The notes under the pieces: generated by a model | What the model was told of the DNA's origin: nothing | What the model saw: only the letters and a program-made list of their open reading frames with translations | Database searches by the model: none | Position numbers and translations under genes: made by a program | Part shown: positions 54,043 through 60,033 of the stretch, piece after piece | How the letters are laid out: each line of letters starts with the position of its first letter | Numbering within the stretch: the first letter of the stretch is position 1 | From: Allobaculum mucilyticum | Lineage (GTDB): Bacteria > Bacillota_I > Bacilli_A > Erysipelotrichales > Erysipelotrichaceae | Length of the DNA stretch: 64,000 nucleotides | Assembly: GCF_022701195.1 (NCBI RefSeq) | Contig: NZ_CP078089.1 | Coordinates: 2,852,001-2,916,000, forward strand | Direction of reading: 5' to 3'

Positions 54043-54078
54043 GGAACAAGTGGGACAAAAGGGACAAGCGGGACGAGC
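54043..54078 (+). repeat. Four tandem 9-base repeats
   Basis: GGAACAAGT, GGGACAAAA, GGGACAAGC and GGGACGAGC follow each other directly after the regulator stop codon. They could be binding sites for a regulator or remnants of a coding tail (GTS/GTK repeats in one frame). Confidence 0.6.
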
Positions 54079-54118
54079 GTCTTTGTGATATGGTAGACTC
54101 ACAAGAAAAGTAAAGAGA

Positions 54119-54149
54119 GGTCACAGCTTAAGAAGTTGTGGCCTTTTTT
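54119..54149 (+). terminator. Terminator after the DUF1492-like gene
   Basis: GGTCACAGCTT pairs with AAGTTGTGGCC (two G-U pairs), then six T. Confidence 0.8.
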
Positions 54150-54162
54150 CGTGGGGGCTTAT

Positions 54163-54378
54163 ATGAACGGACAGGAACATTATCGTGGCTGGGATTGCTT
54201 CGATAAGATGGTCGAACTTTATGGAATCAATGAAGCTATGAGCTTCTGCAAACTCAATGCATTTAAGTATCTGTATCGCTGTGATTGCAAAGCCGGTGAT
54301 GATGACCTGTCCAAAGCTCTCATGTATCTTGAGAAATACTTTGAACTGAAATCCCTGCGCGATGCGCAGTCAACATAA
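54163..54378 (+). CDS. DUF3310 family small phage protein
   Basis: The 71-residue protein matches the DUF3310 pattern: HYRGWDCFDKMVELYGINEAMSFCKLNAFKYLYRCDCKAGDDDLSKALMYLEKY. These small helical phage proteins have been linked to nucleotide metabolism or MazG-like folds; the function is not established. The start at 54163 follows GTGGGGG; an earlier frame at 54136 runs through the terminator. Confidence 0.8.
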   Translation: MNGQEHYRGWDCFDKMVELYGINEAMSFCKLNAFKYLYRCDCKAGDDDLSKALMYLEKYFELKSLRDAQST

Positions 54379-54379
54379 A

Positions 54380-54405
54380 ACTTTCGCTTATTTTTGAGCG
54401 AAAGT
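54380..54405. repeat. Palindrome shared with the antirepressor gene
   Basis: ACTTTCGCT (54380-54388) and AGCGAAAGT (54397-54405) flank an 8-base spacer. The antirepressor gene contains the same arms at 48266-48291 (ACTTTCGCTCA, 4-base spacer, TGAGCGAAAGT). It may be an operator. Confidence 0.5.
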
Positions 54406-54409
54406 CCCT

Positions 54410-54430
54410 CCCGCCTTATGGCGGGTTTTC
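54410..54430 (+). terminator. Short hairpin terminator after the DUF3310 gene
   Basis: CCCGCC-TTAT-GGCGGG followed by TTTTCTTTT. Confidence 0.75.
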
Positions 54431-54447
54431 TTTTGGAGGTGAAGTCC

Positions 54448-54750
54448 ATGGCGGGCTACAAAGTAAGAAAACTTGATGACAAGTATGAGGTTCTCTATCC
54501 CAGCGGAAAGGTTCGCTGTTGTGTGGATGATGGCGAGCTTGCCTATGAGATCGCAACAGAGCTCATGAGAGAGCGATCGCAGGAGCCCACACCCGTGAGG
54601 TGCGTGGAGTCCGGAGAGATCTTCAAGGACCACTACGAAGCAGCTAAAGAGTGTGGCGGTAATCCTAACGGGATCAAGCGTTGCTGCCTTGGAATCATCT
54701 CCCGTTCGTGTGGTCTTCGTTGGGAGTTTGCCGATGCCCTTGAAGCCTAA
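54448..54750 (+). CDS. Hypothetical phage protein
   Basis: The 100-residue protein is of unknown function. Its N-terminal half is a small beta-rich unit (YKVRKLDDKYEVLYPSGKVRCCVDDG). The second half (VRCVESGEIFKDHYEAAKECGGNPNGIKRCCLG) resembles the NUMOD1-like helical DNA-binding repeats of HNH homing nucleases. The next gene is an HNH nuclease that overlaps it by 17 bases, so it may help that nuclease bind DNA (inference). TTGGAGGTGAAG lies before the ATG. Confidence 0.65.
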   Translation: MAGYKVRKLDDKYEVLYPSGKVRCCVDDGELAYEIATELMRERSQEPTPVRCVESGEIFKDHYEAAKECGGNPNGIKRCCLGIISRSCGLRWEFADALEA

Positions 54751-55087
54751 ACGCCCATGCGGCTGGCCTGGCTGTCCAAACCTCACCGACAAAGCCTATT
54801 GCCCTGAACACACCAAAGCAGCCAACAGACGCTACGAAAAGTACAGACGTGATCCACAGACGAGCTCACGTTATGGAAAAGCCTGGCAGGTTGCTCGTAA
54901 GAAATACAAAGCGAAGCATCCGCTCTGTGAGATGTGTCTGGCTGATGGCAAAGCCGTGCCCATGGAGCAGGTTCATCACATTGTTCCGCTCTCACAGGGT
55001 GGAACCCATGACGAAAACAACCTCATGAGCCTGTGCAAAAGCTGCCATTCCAGGATTCATGCAAAAGAAAAAGGACATTGGAGGTAA
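54734..55087 (+). CDS. HNH endonuclease next to the terminase genes
   Basis: The 117-residue nuclease begins with a zinc-binding CxxxxC...C..H unit (CGWPGCPNLTDKAYCPEH) and ends with the HNH motif: HPLCEMC, VHHIVPLSQGGTHDENNLMSLCKSCHSRIH. HNH proteins of this type next to terS are known to work with terminase in cos-type DNA packaging. The start at 54734 has GGGAG upstream. A cos site, if present, would be nearby at 55088-55261. Confidence 0.9.
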   Translation: MPLKPKRPCGWPGCPNLTDKAYCPEHTKAANRRYEKYRRDPQTSSRYGKAWQVARKKYKAKHPLCEMCLADGKAVPMEQVHHIVPLSQGGTHDENNLMSLCKSCHSRIHAKEKGHWR

Positions 55088-55261
55088 AAAAATGTATGAT
55101 TTTCACCATTTTTTGCCCAGGGGCGGTCTAAATCTCAAGCCTGCTGCTTGACAAATAACGGGGGCTGCCTTTAACGCACGAAAATTCGATTTCAAACGGG
55201 TAAATAGGCCGAAGCAAAAAATCGAAAGAAAAAATTTTTTAATCCAAAAGGAGGGTGAGAA
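55088..55261 (+). other. Gap before the small protein and terS; possible cos region
   Basis: 174 bases with a GGGGCGGTCTAAATC segment, an AACGGGGGCT segment and an A/T-rich AAAAAATTTTTTAA stretch before AAGGAGGGTGAG. No gene is supported; a 20-codon frame from 55092 has no good start. Confidence 0.35.
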
Positions 55262-55429
55262 ATGAAGCAATACAAATTTGAAATCATGAGGTCAGGCAAT
55301 CTTGTCTCATCACTTACTGAAATGGAGAGTTTTGTTAACAAATATGCAAAAAAGGGATGGGATTTGAAGTCTATTCAGCATTTCCCAGATATGTCGACGT
55401 ACCTCTTCATATTCACCAAAACAGTTTAA
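55262..55429 (+). CDS. Small DUF4177-like protein
   Basis: The 55-residue protein starts at an ATG with AAGGAGGGTGAG just upstream. The pattern YKFEIM...ESFVNKYAKKGWDLKSIQHFPDMSTYLFIFTK resembles the DUF4177 family of small beta-alpha proteins with a central GW. It is not listed among long frames because of its size. It lies between HNH and terS; function unknown. Confidence 0.7.
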   Translation: MKQYKFEIMRSGNLVSSLTEMESFVNKYAKKGWDLKSIQHFPDMSTYLFIFTKTV

Positions 55430-55452
55430 GGAGCTTTGAAAGGAGGTCCGAA

Positions 55453-55983
55453 ATGGCAAAAGACGGTACTAGACGAGGCGGAGCAAGACCTGGAGCAGGT
55501 CGAAAAAAGAAGTCCGCAATTGAAAAAATGGATGCTGGAGAGGCCATTTCTTTGATCTTACCAGAACCGGTAGACCTGATTGGGACGGATTGTCCTCCGG
55601 TCAAGGAATACCTGAAAGCCAATCAGAAATGCGGCATTGACCTGTCCGCAGCCGATGTGTTTGAGGATACATGGAAGTGGCTGGCTGCCAGAGGGTGCGA
55701 AAAGCTGGTCTCTCAAAATCTGATCGAGCAGTACGCAATGTCCGTTGCTCGATATATTCAGTGCGAGACCGCTATTTCTGACTACGGATTTCTGGCTAAA
55801 CACCCTACAAGTGGAAATCCAATGCAGTCTCCCTATGTGGCGATGAGCCAGAACTACATGAAGCAGGCCAACCAGATCTGGTATCAGATCTTCCAGGTGG
55901 TAAAGGAAAACTGCACCGAGTCCTGGAGCGGAAACACACCGCAGGATAACGTGATGGAGCTACTGCTCAGGAAGAAAGGTTAA
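55453..55983 (+). CDS. terS: Phage terminase small subunit, P27 family
   Basis: The 176-residue protein starts MAKDGTRRGGARPGAGRKKK, the basic Gly/Arg-rich opening common to P27-type small terminases, then a helical DNA-recognition part and an oligomerisation part (YAMSVARYIQCETAISDYGFLAKHPTSGNPMQSPYVAMSQNYMKQANQIW). It recognises viral DNA and hands it to the large subunit. The start at 55453 follows AGGAGG; an upstream frame from 55357 overlaps the small gene before it and is rejected. Confidence 0.92.
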   Translation: MAKDGTRRGGARPGAGRKKKSAIEKMDAGEAISLILPEPVDLIGTDCPPVKEYLKANQKCGIDLSAADVFEDTWKWLAARGCEKLVSQNLIEQYAMSVARYIQCETAISDYGFLAKHPTSGNPMQSPYVAMSQNYMKQANQIWYQIFQVVKENCTESWSGNTPQDNVMELLLRKKG

Positions 55984-55995
55984 GGAGGTTTTTGA

Positions 55996-56655
55996 GTGAT
56001 CATTGAATTCAATTGTGAAACCTGTGGCAAAGCTGTTCGTCGTTCTTATTCACAAAATAGTATCCCTAAACATTTCTTCTGCAGCAGAGCTTGTCAGAAC
56101 GTATGGCAAAAAACGAGACAGGATATCGTTGAGAAAAACAAAGATCCTGAATTCCGCAAGAAGGTTTCAGCTGGTTTGAAGAGAAGAAAACAGATTCTCA
56201 AAGAAGATTATCACTCCCCTGAAACAAAGAAGAAAATCGGTTTAGCTACGCGTGAACACTGGGAGAGTTATACGGATGACAAGAAGGAACGATTAATTAA
56301 AGTTTTGCGAAATAATGGAGCTTCTAAAAGAACCTACGGAACTTACGACACAGAGTGGCATAAATTGAGCGAAGAATTACGTGATGGTGCGGTTTGCTCG
56401 AGGTGTGGCTCTACAGATTATTTACACGTTCATCACATTATTCCTGCCAAAAAAGGAGGAAGCAGAGATCGATCGAATCTTGTAGTTCTTTGTTCGCGTT
56501 GCCATCGAATAGTCGAAAGTGCTCAGTATGAACTCTTTAATCTTTTGGAAGATTGGGAATTGATTCGCAGAATCGTGAAAGGAAGGTTAAGCAATACGCC
56601 ATATGTTAAACATAAAAACTCTGCAGCTGACGGATCTCAACCCTGCAATTTATAA
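55996..56655 (+). CDS. HNH endonuclease with N-terminal zinc finger, homing-type
   Basis: The 219-residue protein starts with GTG after AAGGAGG. The N-terminal zinc finger (CETCGKAVRRSYSQNS...FCSRAC) is followed by a helical NUMOD3-like region (NKDPEFRKKVSAGLKRRK, YHSPETKKKIGLATREHW). The HNH core is near residues 130-180 (CSRCGSTDYLHVHHIIPAKKGGSRDRSNLVVLCSRCHRIV). This architecture is typical of free-standing homing endonucleases. It sits between terS and the methyltransferase, overlapping the latter by 53 bases, and is a likely intruder in the packaging operon. Its codon use is more AT-rich than its neighbours. Confidence 0.85.
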   Translation: MIIEFNCETCGKAVRRSYSQNSIPKHFFCSRACQNVWQKTRQDIVEKNKDPEFRKKVSAGLKRRKQILKEDYHSPETKKKIGLATREHWESYTDDKKERLIKVLRNNGASKRTYGTYDTEWHKLSEELRDGAVCSRCGSTDYLHVHHIIPAKKGGSRDRSNLVVLCSRCHRIVESAQYELFNLLEDWELIRRIVKGRLSNTPYVKHKNSAADGSQPCNL

Positions 56656-57859
56656 CCCTCGTATAACTCTCAAACCAGGAGATCCAGAGTTTGAGAAGTT
56701 AAAGAATTCCATCCTAAACTTTGGCTATGTGGAATTGATCGTAGTGAACGCCAGAACTGGAAATACAGTTATTTCGGGACATCAGCGGTTGAATGTTCTT
56801 AAAGAAATCGGAATTAAAGAAGCAGAATGTGTACTCGTTGACCTTGATGTAGAAGCAGAAAAGGCGCTCAACATTGCCATGAACAAAGTGAACGGTGAAT
56901 GGGATAACGACAAGCTGGCGCTGCTGATCACAGACTTGCAGGCTGCAGACTTTGACGTTTCCCTAACTGGCTTTGATCCTGATGAAATTGAAGACCTTCT
57001 GGGAGGAAACGATGAAGCTAAAGAAGATGATTTTGATGTGCAGACTGAGTTGGATAAGCCTGCTTTTTCTATGCCTGGTGATCTTTGGCAGATCGGAAAA
57101 CACAGAGTAGCCTGTGGGGATTCGACCGACCCGGCAGTCTTCGAGAAGCTGCTGGGCGAAAACAAAGTGAACCTGGTTTGCACCGACGCTCCGTACTTCG
57201 TCGATCTCAACAGCGCTTCTGGAAAAATCAAAAACGACAACCTCAACGACAAAGAAGCCTACGAGTTTTTGATGAAGGTTTTCACCAACCTCAAGAACGC
57301 CATGGCTATGGACGCTTCCATCTATGAGTTCTACGCCACCATGAAATCTCGTATCTTCTATGACGCCTTTGAAGACGCTGGTTTCAAGGTTGGTGCTGGT
57401 CTTGTCTGGAAGAAGCCTCGCGCCCCCTTCATGCGAACCGACTGGAAGTTCAACATGGAGCCCATCATCTTTGGCTGGCGAAAAGATGGAAAGCACAAGT
57501 GGTATGGAGACCAGAAGCAGACAGCTGTGTTTGAATTCGACGGAATCAAGGACTCCAAGAAAGACGGACATGGCCACCCATCTTCCAAGCCAATCCCGCT
57601 AATTGCATACCTCATTGAGCAGTCCACTGCCACCAACGGCCTGGTGCTGGATTGCTTCCTGGGTTCTGCATCCACCCTGATGGCTTGCGAACAGAGCAAC
57701 CGGATCTGTTACGGCATCGAGCTGGAACAGAAGTTTGTCGATGTTGCCGTCAAGCGCTACATCGAGTACATGGGTTCTGACCAGGATGTGTTCGTCCTGC
57801 GTGACGGTCAGAAACTTCCGTATTCCAGCGTTGCTACCACCTCGGAAGGCACTGAATAA
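56603..57859 (+). CDS. ParB-like domain/DNA adenine or cytosine-N4 methyltransferase
   Basis: The 418-residue protein has an N-terminal ParB/sulfiredoxin-like domain (residues 1-100: DLNPAIYNPRI, ISGHQRLNVLKEIG) fused to an amino-methyltransferase domain. Motif IV comes first (VCTDAPYF near 195), then the target region, and motif I late (LDCFLGSASTLMACEQ near 365): a beta-class order. Motif IV is normally D-P-P-Y; here it is D-A-P-Y. Such ParB-MTase proteins are common near phage terminases and may protect viral DNA. Its start lies inside the end of the HNH gene, with GGAAGG somewhat far upstream. Confidence 0.88.
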   Translation: MLNIKTLQLTDLNPAIYNPRITLKPGDPEFEKLKNSILNFGYVELIVVNARTGNTVISGHQRLNVLKEIGIKEAECVLVDLDVEAEKALNIAMNKVNGEWDNDKLALLITDLQAADFDVSLTGFDPDEIEDLLGGNDEAKEDDFDVQTELDKPAFSMPGDLWQIGKHRVACGDSTDPAVFEKLLGENKVNLVCTDAPYFVDLNSASGKIKNDNLNDKEAYEFLMKVFTNLKNAMAMDASIYEFYATMKSRIFYDAFEDAGFKVGAGLVWKKPRAPFMRTDWKFNMEPIIFGWRKDGKHKWYGDQKQTAVFEFDGIKDSKKDGHGHPSSKPIPLIAYLIEQSTATNGLVLDCFLGSASTLMACEQSNRICYGIELEQKFVDVAVKRYIEYMGSDQDVFVLRDGQKLPYSSVATTSEGTE

Positions 57860-57893
57860 AGTGCTTTATCTATCGGTCTTTTTCTGTATTATA

Positions 57894-57930
57894 GCTTGCT
57901 ATGTATCTCCTTTAGAGTGATATATACAGT
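57894..57930 (+). promoter_or_regulatory. Promoter of the amidoligase operon, copy 1 of a 37-bp repeat
   Basis: TTGCTA (57896-57901) and GATATA (57919-57924), 17 bases apart, form a likely promoter. The whole 37-base segment recurs identically at 59616-59652. Confidence 0.7.
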
Positions 57931-57955
57931 GCCCGGAGGGCAAGGGAGAACAAGC

Positions 57956-58882
57956 ATGAAGAACACAGCGAAACAGATCGAAAACATGAAGAAACAGACG
58001 ATTGGGGTCGAGATCGAAATGGCAGGCATTACTCGCAAGGCAGCCATCAAGGTGATCGCGAAGTACTTCAACACCGAAGACACAGTCGAACACCAGGGTG
58101 GCGGATACGACCGCTACACCTGCAAAGACGACCAGGGCAGAACCTGGCAGATCATGAAGGACGTCAGCATCCAGGACACCTTCAGCAAGCAGACCGAGAT
58201 GGTCACACCGATTCTTCACTACGAAGACATCGAAACCCTGCAGGATCTGGTCAGAGCCCTTCGCAAACGCGGAGCCATTTCCAACCCGGAACACGGATGC
58301 GGAGTTCACATCCACATCGGAGCCGACGGCCACAACGCAAAAACCCTGCGAAACCTGGTCAACATCATGGCAAGCCACGAAGCCCTGATCAAAGAAGCCC
58401 TGAACCTCGACGCCGCACGCGTTAGACGCTATTGCCGGATGGTTGACCAAGGCTTCCTTGAAAAGCTCAACGACAAAAAGCCAGCCACCATGAGCCAGCT
58501 TGCAGACCTTTGGTACGCAGGAACCTGGGGTTCCAGAAACGCCCACTACAACGAATCGAGATACCACATGCTTAACCTCCACGCCACCTTCACCAAGGGA
58601 ACCATCGAGTTCAGACTTTTCCAATTTGACAACCCAACCGAAGATCGCAAGGGCGGCCTTCACGCAGGACAGCTCAAGAGCTACATCCAGTTTTGCCTGG
58701 CACTGAGTCAAATGGCCAAAGACGCCAAGAGCGCTTCCCCAAAGCCTCAGCAAAACGAAAACCCTAAGTACGCGATGAGAACCTGGCTTCTTCGCCTGGG
58801 GTTTATTGGAGACGAATTCAAGACAGCTCGAGAAACCTTGACAAAGCGGCTGAGCGGAAACGCAGCCTTCCGGATGGCATAG
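57956..58882 (+). CDS. Amidoligase family enzyme (glutamine synthetase-like fold)
   Basis: The 308-residue protein is of the amidoligase_2 family, predicted ATP-dependent COOH-NH2 ligases. Family blocks visible: IGVEIEMAGITR near residue 15 (metal/ATP-site Glu residues), EMVTPILHYEDIE near 80, GCGVHIHIGADGH near 115, and GTIEFRLFQFDNP near 220. It is followed 9 bases later by a gamma-glutamylcyclotransferase-like gene and then a zinc-ribbon gene. The pair of a ligase making gamma-glutamyl-type bonds and an enzyme that removes them has been predicted from comparative genomics to modify peptides or proteins; the substrate is unknown. GGGAGAAC precedes the ATG at 57956; upstream in-frame starts lie inside the promoter repeat. 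Confidence 0.85.
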   Translation: MKNTAKQIENMKKQTIGVEIEMAGITRKAAIKVIAKYFNTEDTVEHQGGGYDRYTCKDDQGRTWQIMKDVSIQDTFSKQTEMVTPILHYEDIETLQDLVRALRKRGAISNPEHGCGVHIHIGADGHNAKTLRNLVNIMASHEALIKEALNLDAARVRRYCRMVDQGFLEKLNDKKPATMSQLADLWYAGTWGSRNAHYNESRYHMLNLHATFTKGTIEFRLFQFDNPTEDRKGGLHAGQLKSYIQFCLALSQMAKDAKSASPKPQQNENPKYAMRTWLLRLGFIGDEFKTARETLTKRLSGNAAFRMA

Positions 58883-58891
58883 GAGGACAAG

Positions 58892-59344
58892 ATGAAAAAC
58901 TACGCAGCCTACGGCAGCAACCTCAACATCGGCCAGATGAGCCACAGATGCCCAGGAGCCAAGCTCCTGGGTACTGCCTGGCTTGAAGACTGGCAGCTTC
59001 TTTTCAAAGGAAGCAAGACCGGTTCCTACCTGACGATCGAACCAAAGAAAGGCAGCCGGGTCCCACTTGGGATCTGGAAGGTGAGCAAAGCCGATGAGCA
59101 AATGCTTGATATCTACGAAGGCTGCCCGGACTTTTACCAGAAGTACGAACAGACGTTGAACGTGTGTCTGGAAGGTGGAACCACCAAACGTATGAAGGTC
59201 TTCTTCTACGCAATGCCCACCAGTGCAAAACTGGGTCTTCCCTCCAGGCGCTACCTTCTGGTCTGTCTTGAAGGCTACCGGGACTTCGGATTTGACTCGG
59301 CCTTTTTAGAAGAAGCCTTGATGGCTTCAAGGAGAACGAAATGA
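58892..59344 (+). CDS. Gamma-glutamylcyclotransferase (AIG2-like) family protein
   Basis: The 150-residue protein opens with YAAYGSNLNIGQM, the substrate-binding loop of the GGCT/AIG2 family. It has the fold's later segment (VPLGIWKVSKADEQMLDIYEGCPDFYQKYE) with the family's acidic residue, E in DIYEG, near 74-76. Such enzymes release 5-oxoproline from gamma-glutamyl amines. AGGAGG lies 4-5 bases before its ATG. Its stop overlaps the next start by 4 bases. Paired with the amidoligase, it probably edits or reverses the ligase product (inference). Confidence 0.88.
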   Translation: MKNYAAYGSNLNIGQMSHRCPGAKLLGTAWLEDWQLLFKGSKTGSYLTIEPKKGSRVPLGIWKVSKADEQMLDIYEGCPDFYQKYEQTLNVCLEGGTTKRMKVFFYAMPTSAKLGLPSRRYLLVCLEGYRDFGFDSAFLEEALMASRRTK

Positions 59345-59559
59345 AAGACATCCCTGCAACAACCCAGATCTGTCCACGATGCGGACGAAAGTACAAAGAG
59401 CCGCCTGCCATCTCCAGGCAGGACAACAAAACGGAAATCTGTCCCCTGTGTGGAACCAGAGAGGCTCTAGAGGCTCTGGGAATTGACAGACTGGAGCAAG
59501 AGCACATCCTTTGCACCATCGATTTCTACAGCCATCAGGCACGAAAAAACAAGAACTAA
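59341..59559 (+). CDS. Small zinc-ribbon protein of the amidoligase operon
   Basis: The 72-residue protein has two CxxC knuckles (ICPRCGRKYKEP near residues 10-20, and ICPLCGTREALEALG near 34-48), so it probably binds one zinc ion. It is coupled to the cyclotransferase gene by an ATGA overlap. It may be a scaffold, a nucleic acid-binding adaptor or the modified substrate itself; this is open. A Lys/Asn-rich tail ends the protein. Confidence 0.75.
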   Translation: MKDIPATTQICPRCGRKYKEPPAISRQDNKTEICPLCGTREALEALGIDRLEQEHILCTIDFYSHQARKNKN

Positions 59560-59615
59560 ACCGGCAGAATCAGAGAAAGAAGAGGCTCTGATTCTGCTTT
59601 ATTTATCGATGATTC

Positions 59616-59652
59616 GCTTGCTATGTATCTCCTTTAGAGTGATATATACAGT
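59616..59652 (+). promoter_or_regulatory. Promoter, copy 2 of the 37-bp repeat
   Basis: Identical to 57894-57930. It lies 22 bases upstream of the next gene's start and should give it the same timing as the amidoligase operon. Confidence 0.7.
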
Positions 59653-59673
59653 ACAAAAACGGAGGACAAAGCA

Positions 59674-59988
59674 ATGACAAACACAGAAGCAAAACACCAG
59701 ATTTTCATGGAGGCACACGAAAGATGGCTGGCCAATCAGGCTAAGCATTACGGATATAACGAGAATTGCGGAAAGTACCAGGACGACCTCAACGAGATGG
59801 TTTGGGCGGACTGGGATTTCACAGAAGCCCATGAAAAACTCTGGAGCGACTACATCAGATACTTCGAAGAAGGTGTCAGCCCCTACAAAGCAAAGCTGAG
59901 CAAGAAAGAAATCGAACGACGCCTGGAAAAGAAGATGGACGACATGGTCCAGGCTGAATTCAAGCGCTACATGAAAGCAAACTACTAG
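59674..59988 (+). CDS. Hypothetical helical phage protein
   Basis: The 104-residue protein is charged and helical, rich in Glu, Lys and aromatic residues (WLANQAKHYGYNENCGKYQDDLNEMVWADWDF). The second half looks like a coiled coil (KLSKKEIERRLEKKMDDMVQAEFKRYM). No family is recognised. It has the same 37-bp promoter as the amidoligase operon and GGAGG before its ATG, so it may be a substrate or partner of that operon. A terminator follows. Confidence 0.7.
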   Translation: MTNTEAKHQIFMEAHERWLANQAKHYGYNENCGKYQDDLNEMVWADWDFTEAHEKLWSDYIRYFEEGVSPYKAKLSKKEIERRLEKKMDDMVQAEFKRYMKANY

Positions 59989-59997
59989 AAAGCAACA

Positions 59998-60016
59998 AAG
60001 GCCTGCGGGCCTTTTT
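59998..60016 (+). terminator. Terminator before terL
   Basis: AAGGCC-TGCG-GGCCTT, then T residues (CTTTTTAG). Confidence 0.75.
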
Positions 60017-60033
60017 AGATTGGGGGTTTCCTT

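Noticed and set aside
57899-59101. 400-codon open frame on the minus strand across the amidoligase and cyclotransferase genes
   Set aside because: It is an antisense shadow produced by the codon bias of the plus-strand genes (few TTA, CTA or TCA codons). It shows a Val/Phe/His-rich composition, no ribosome site and no recognisable domain.
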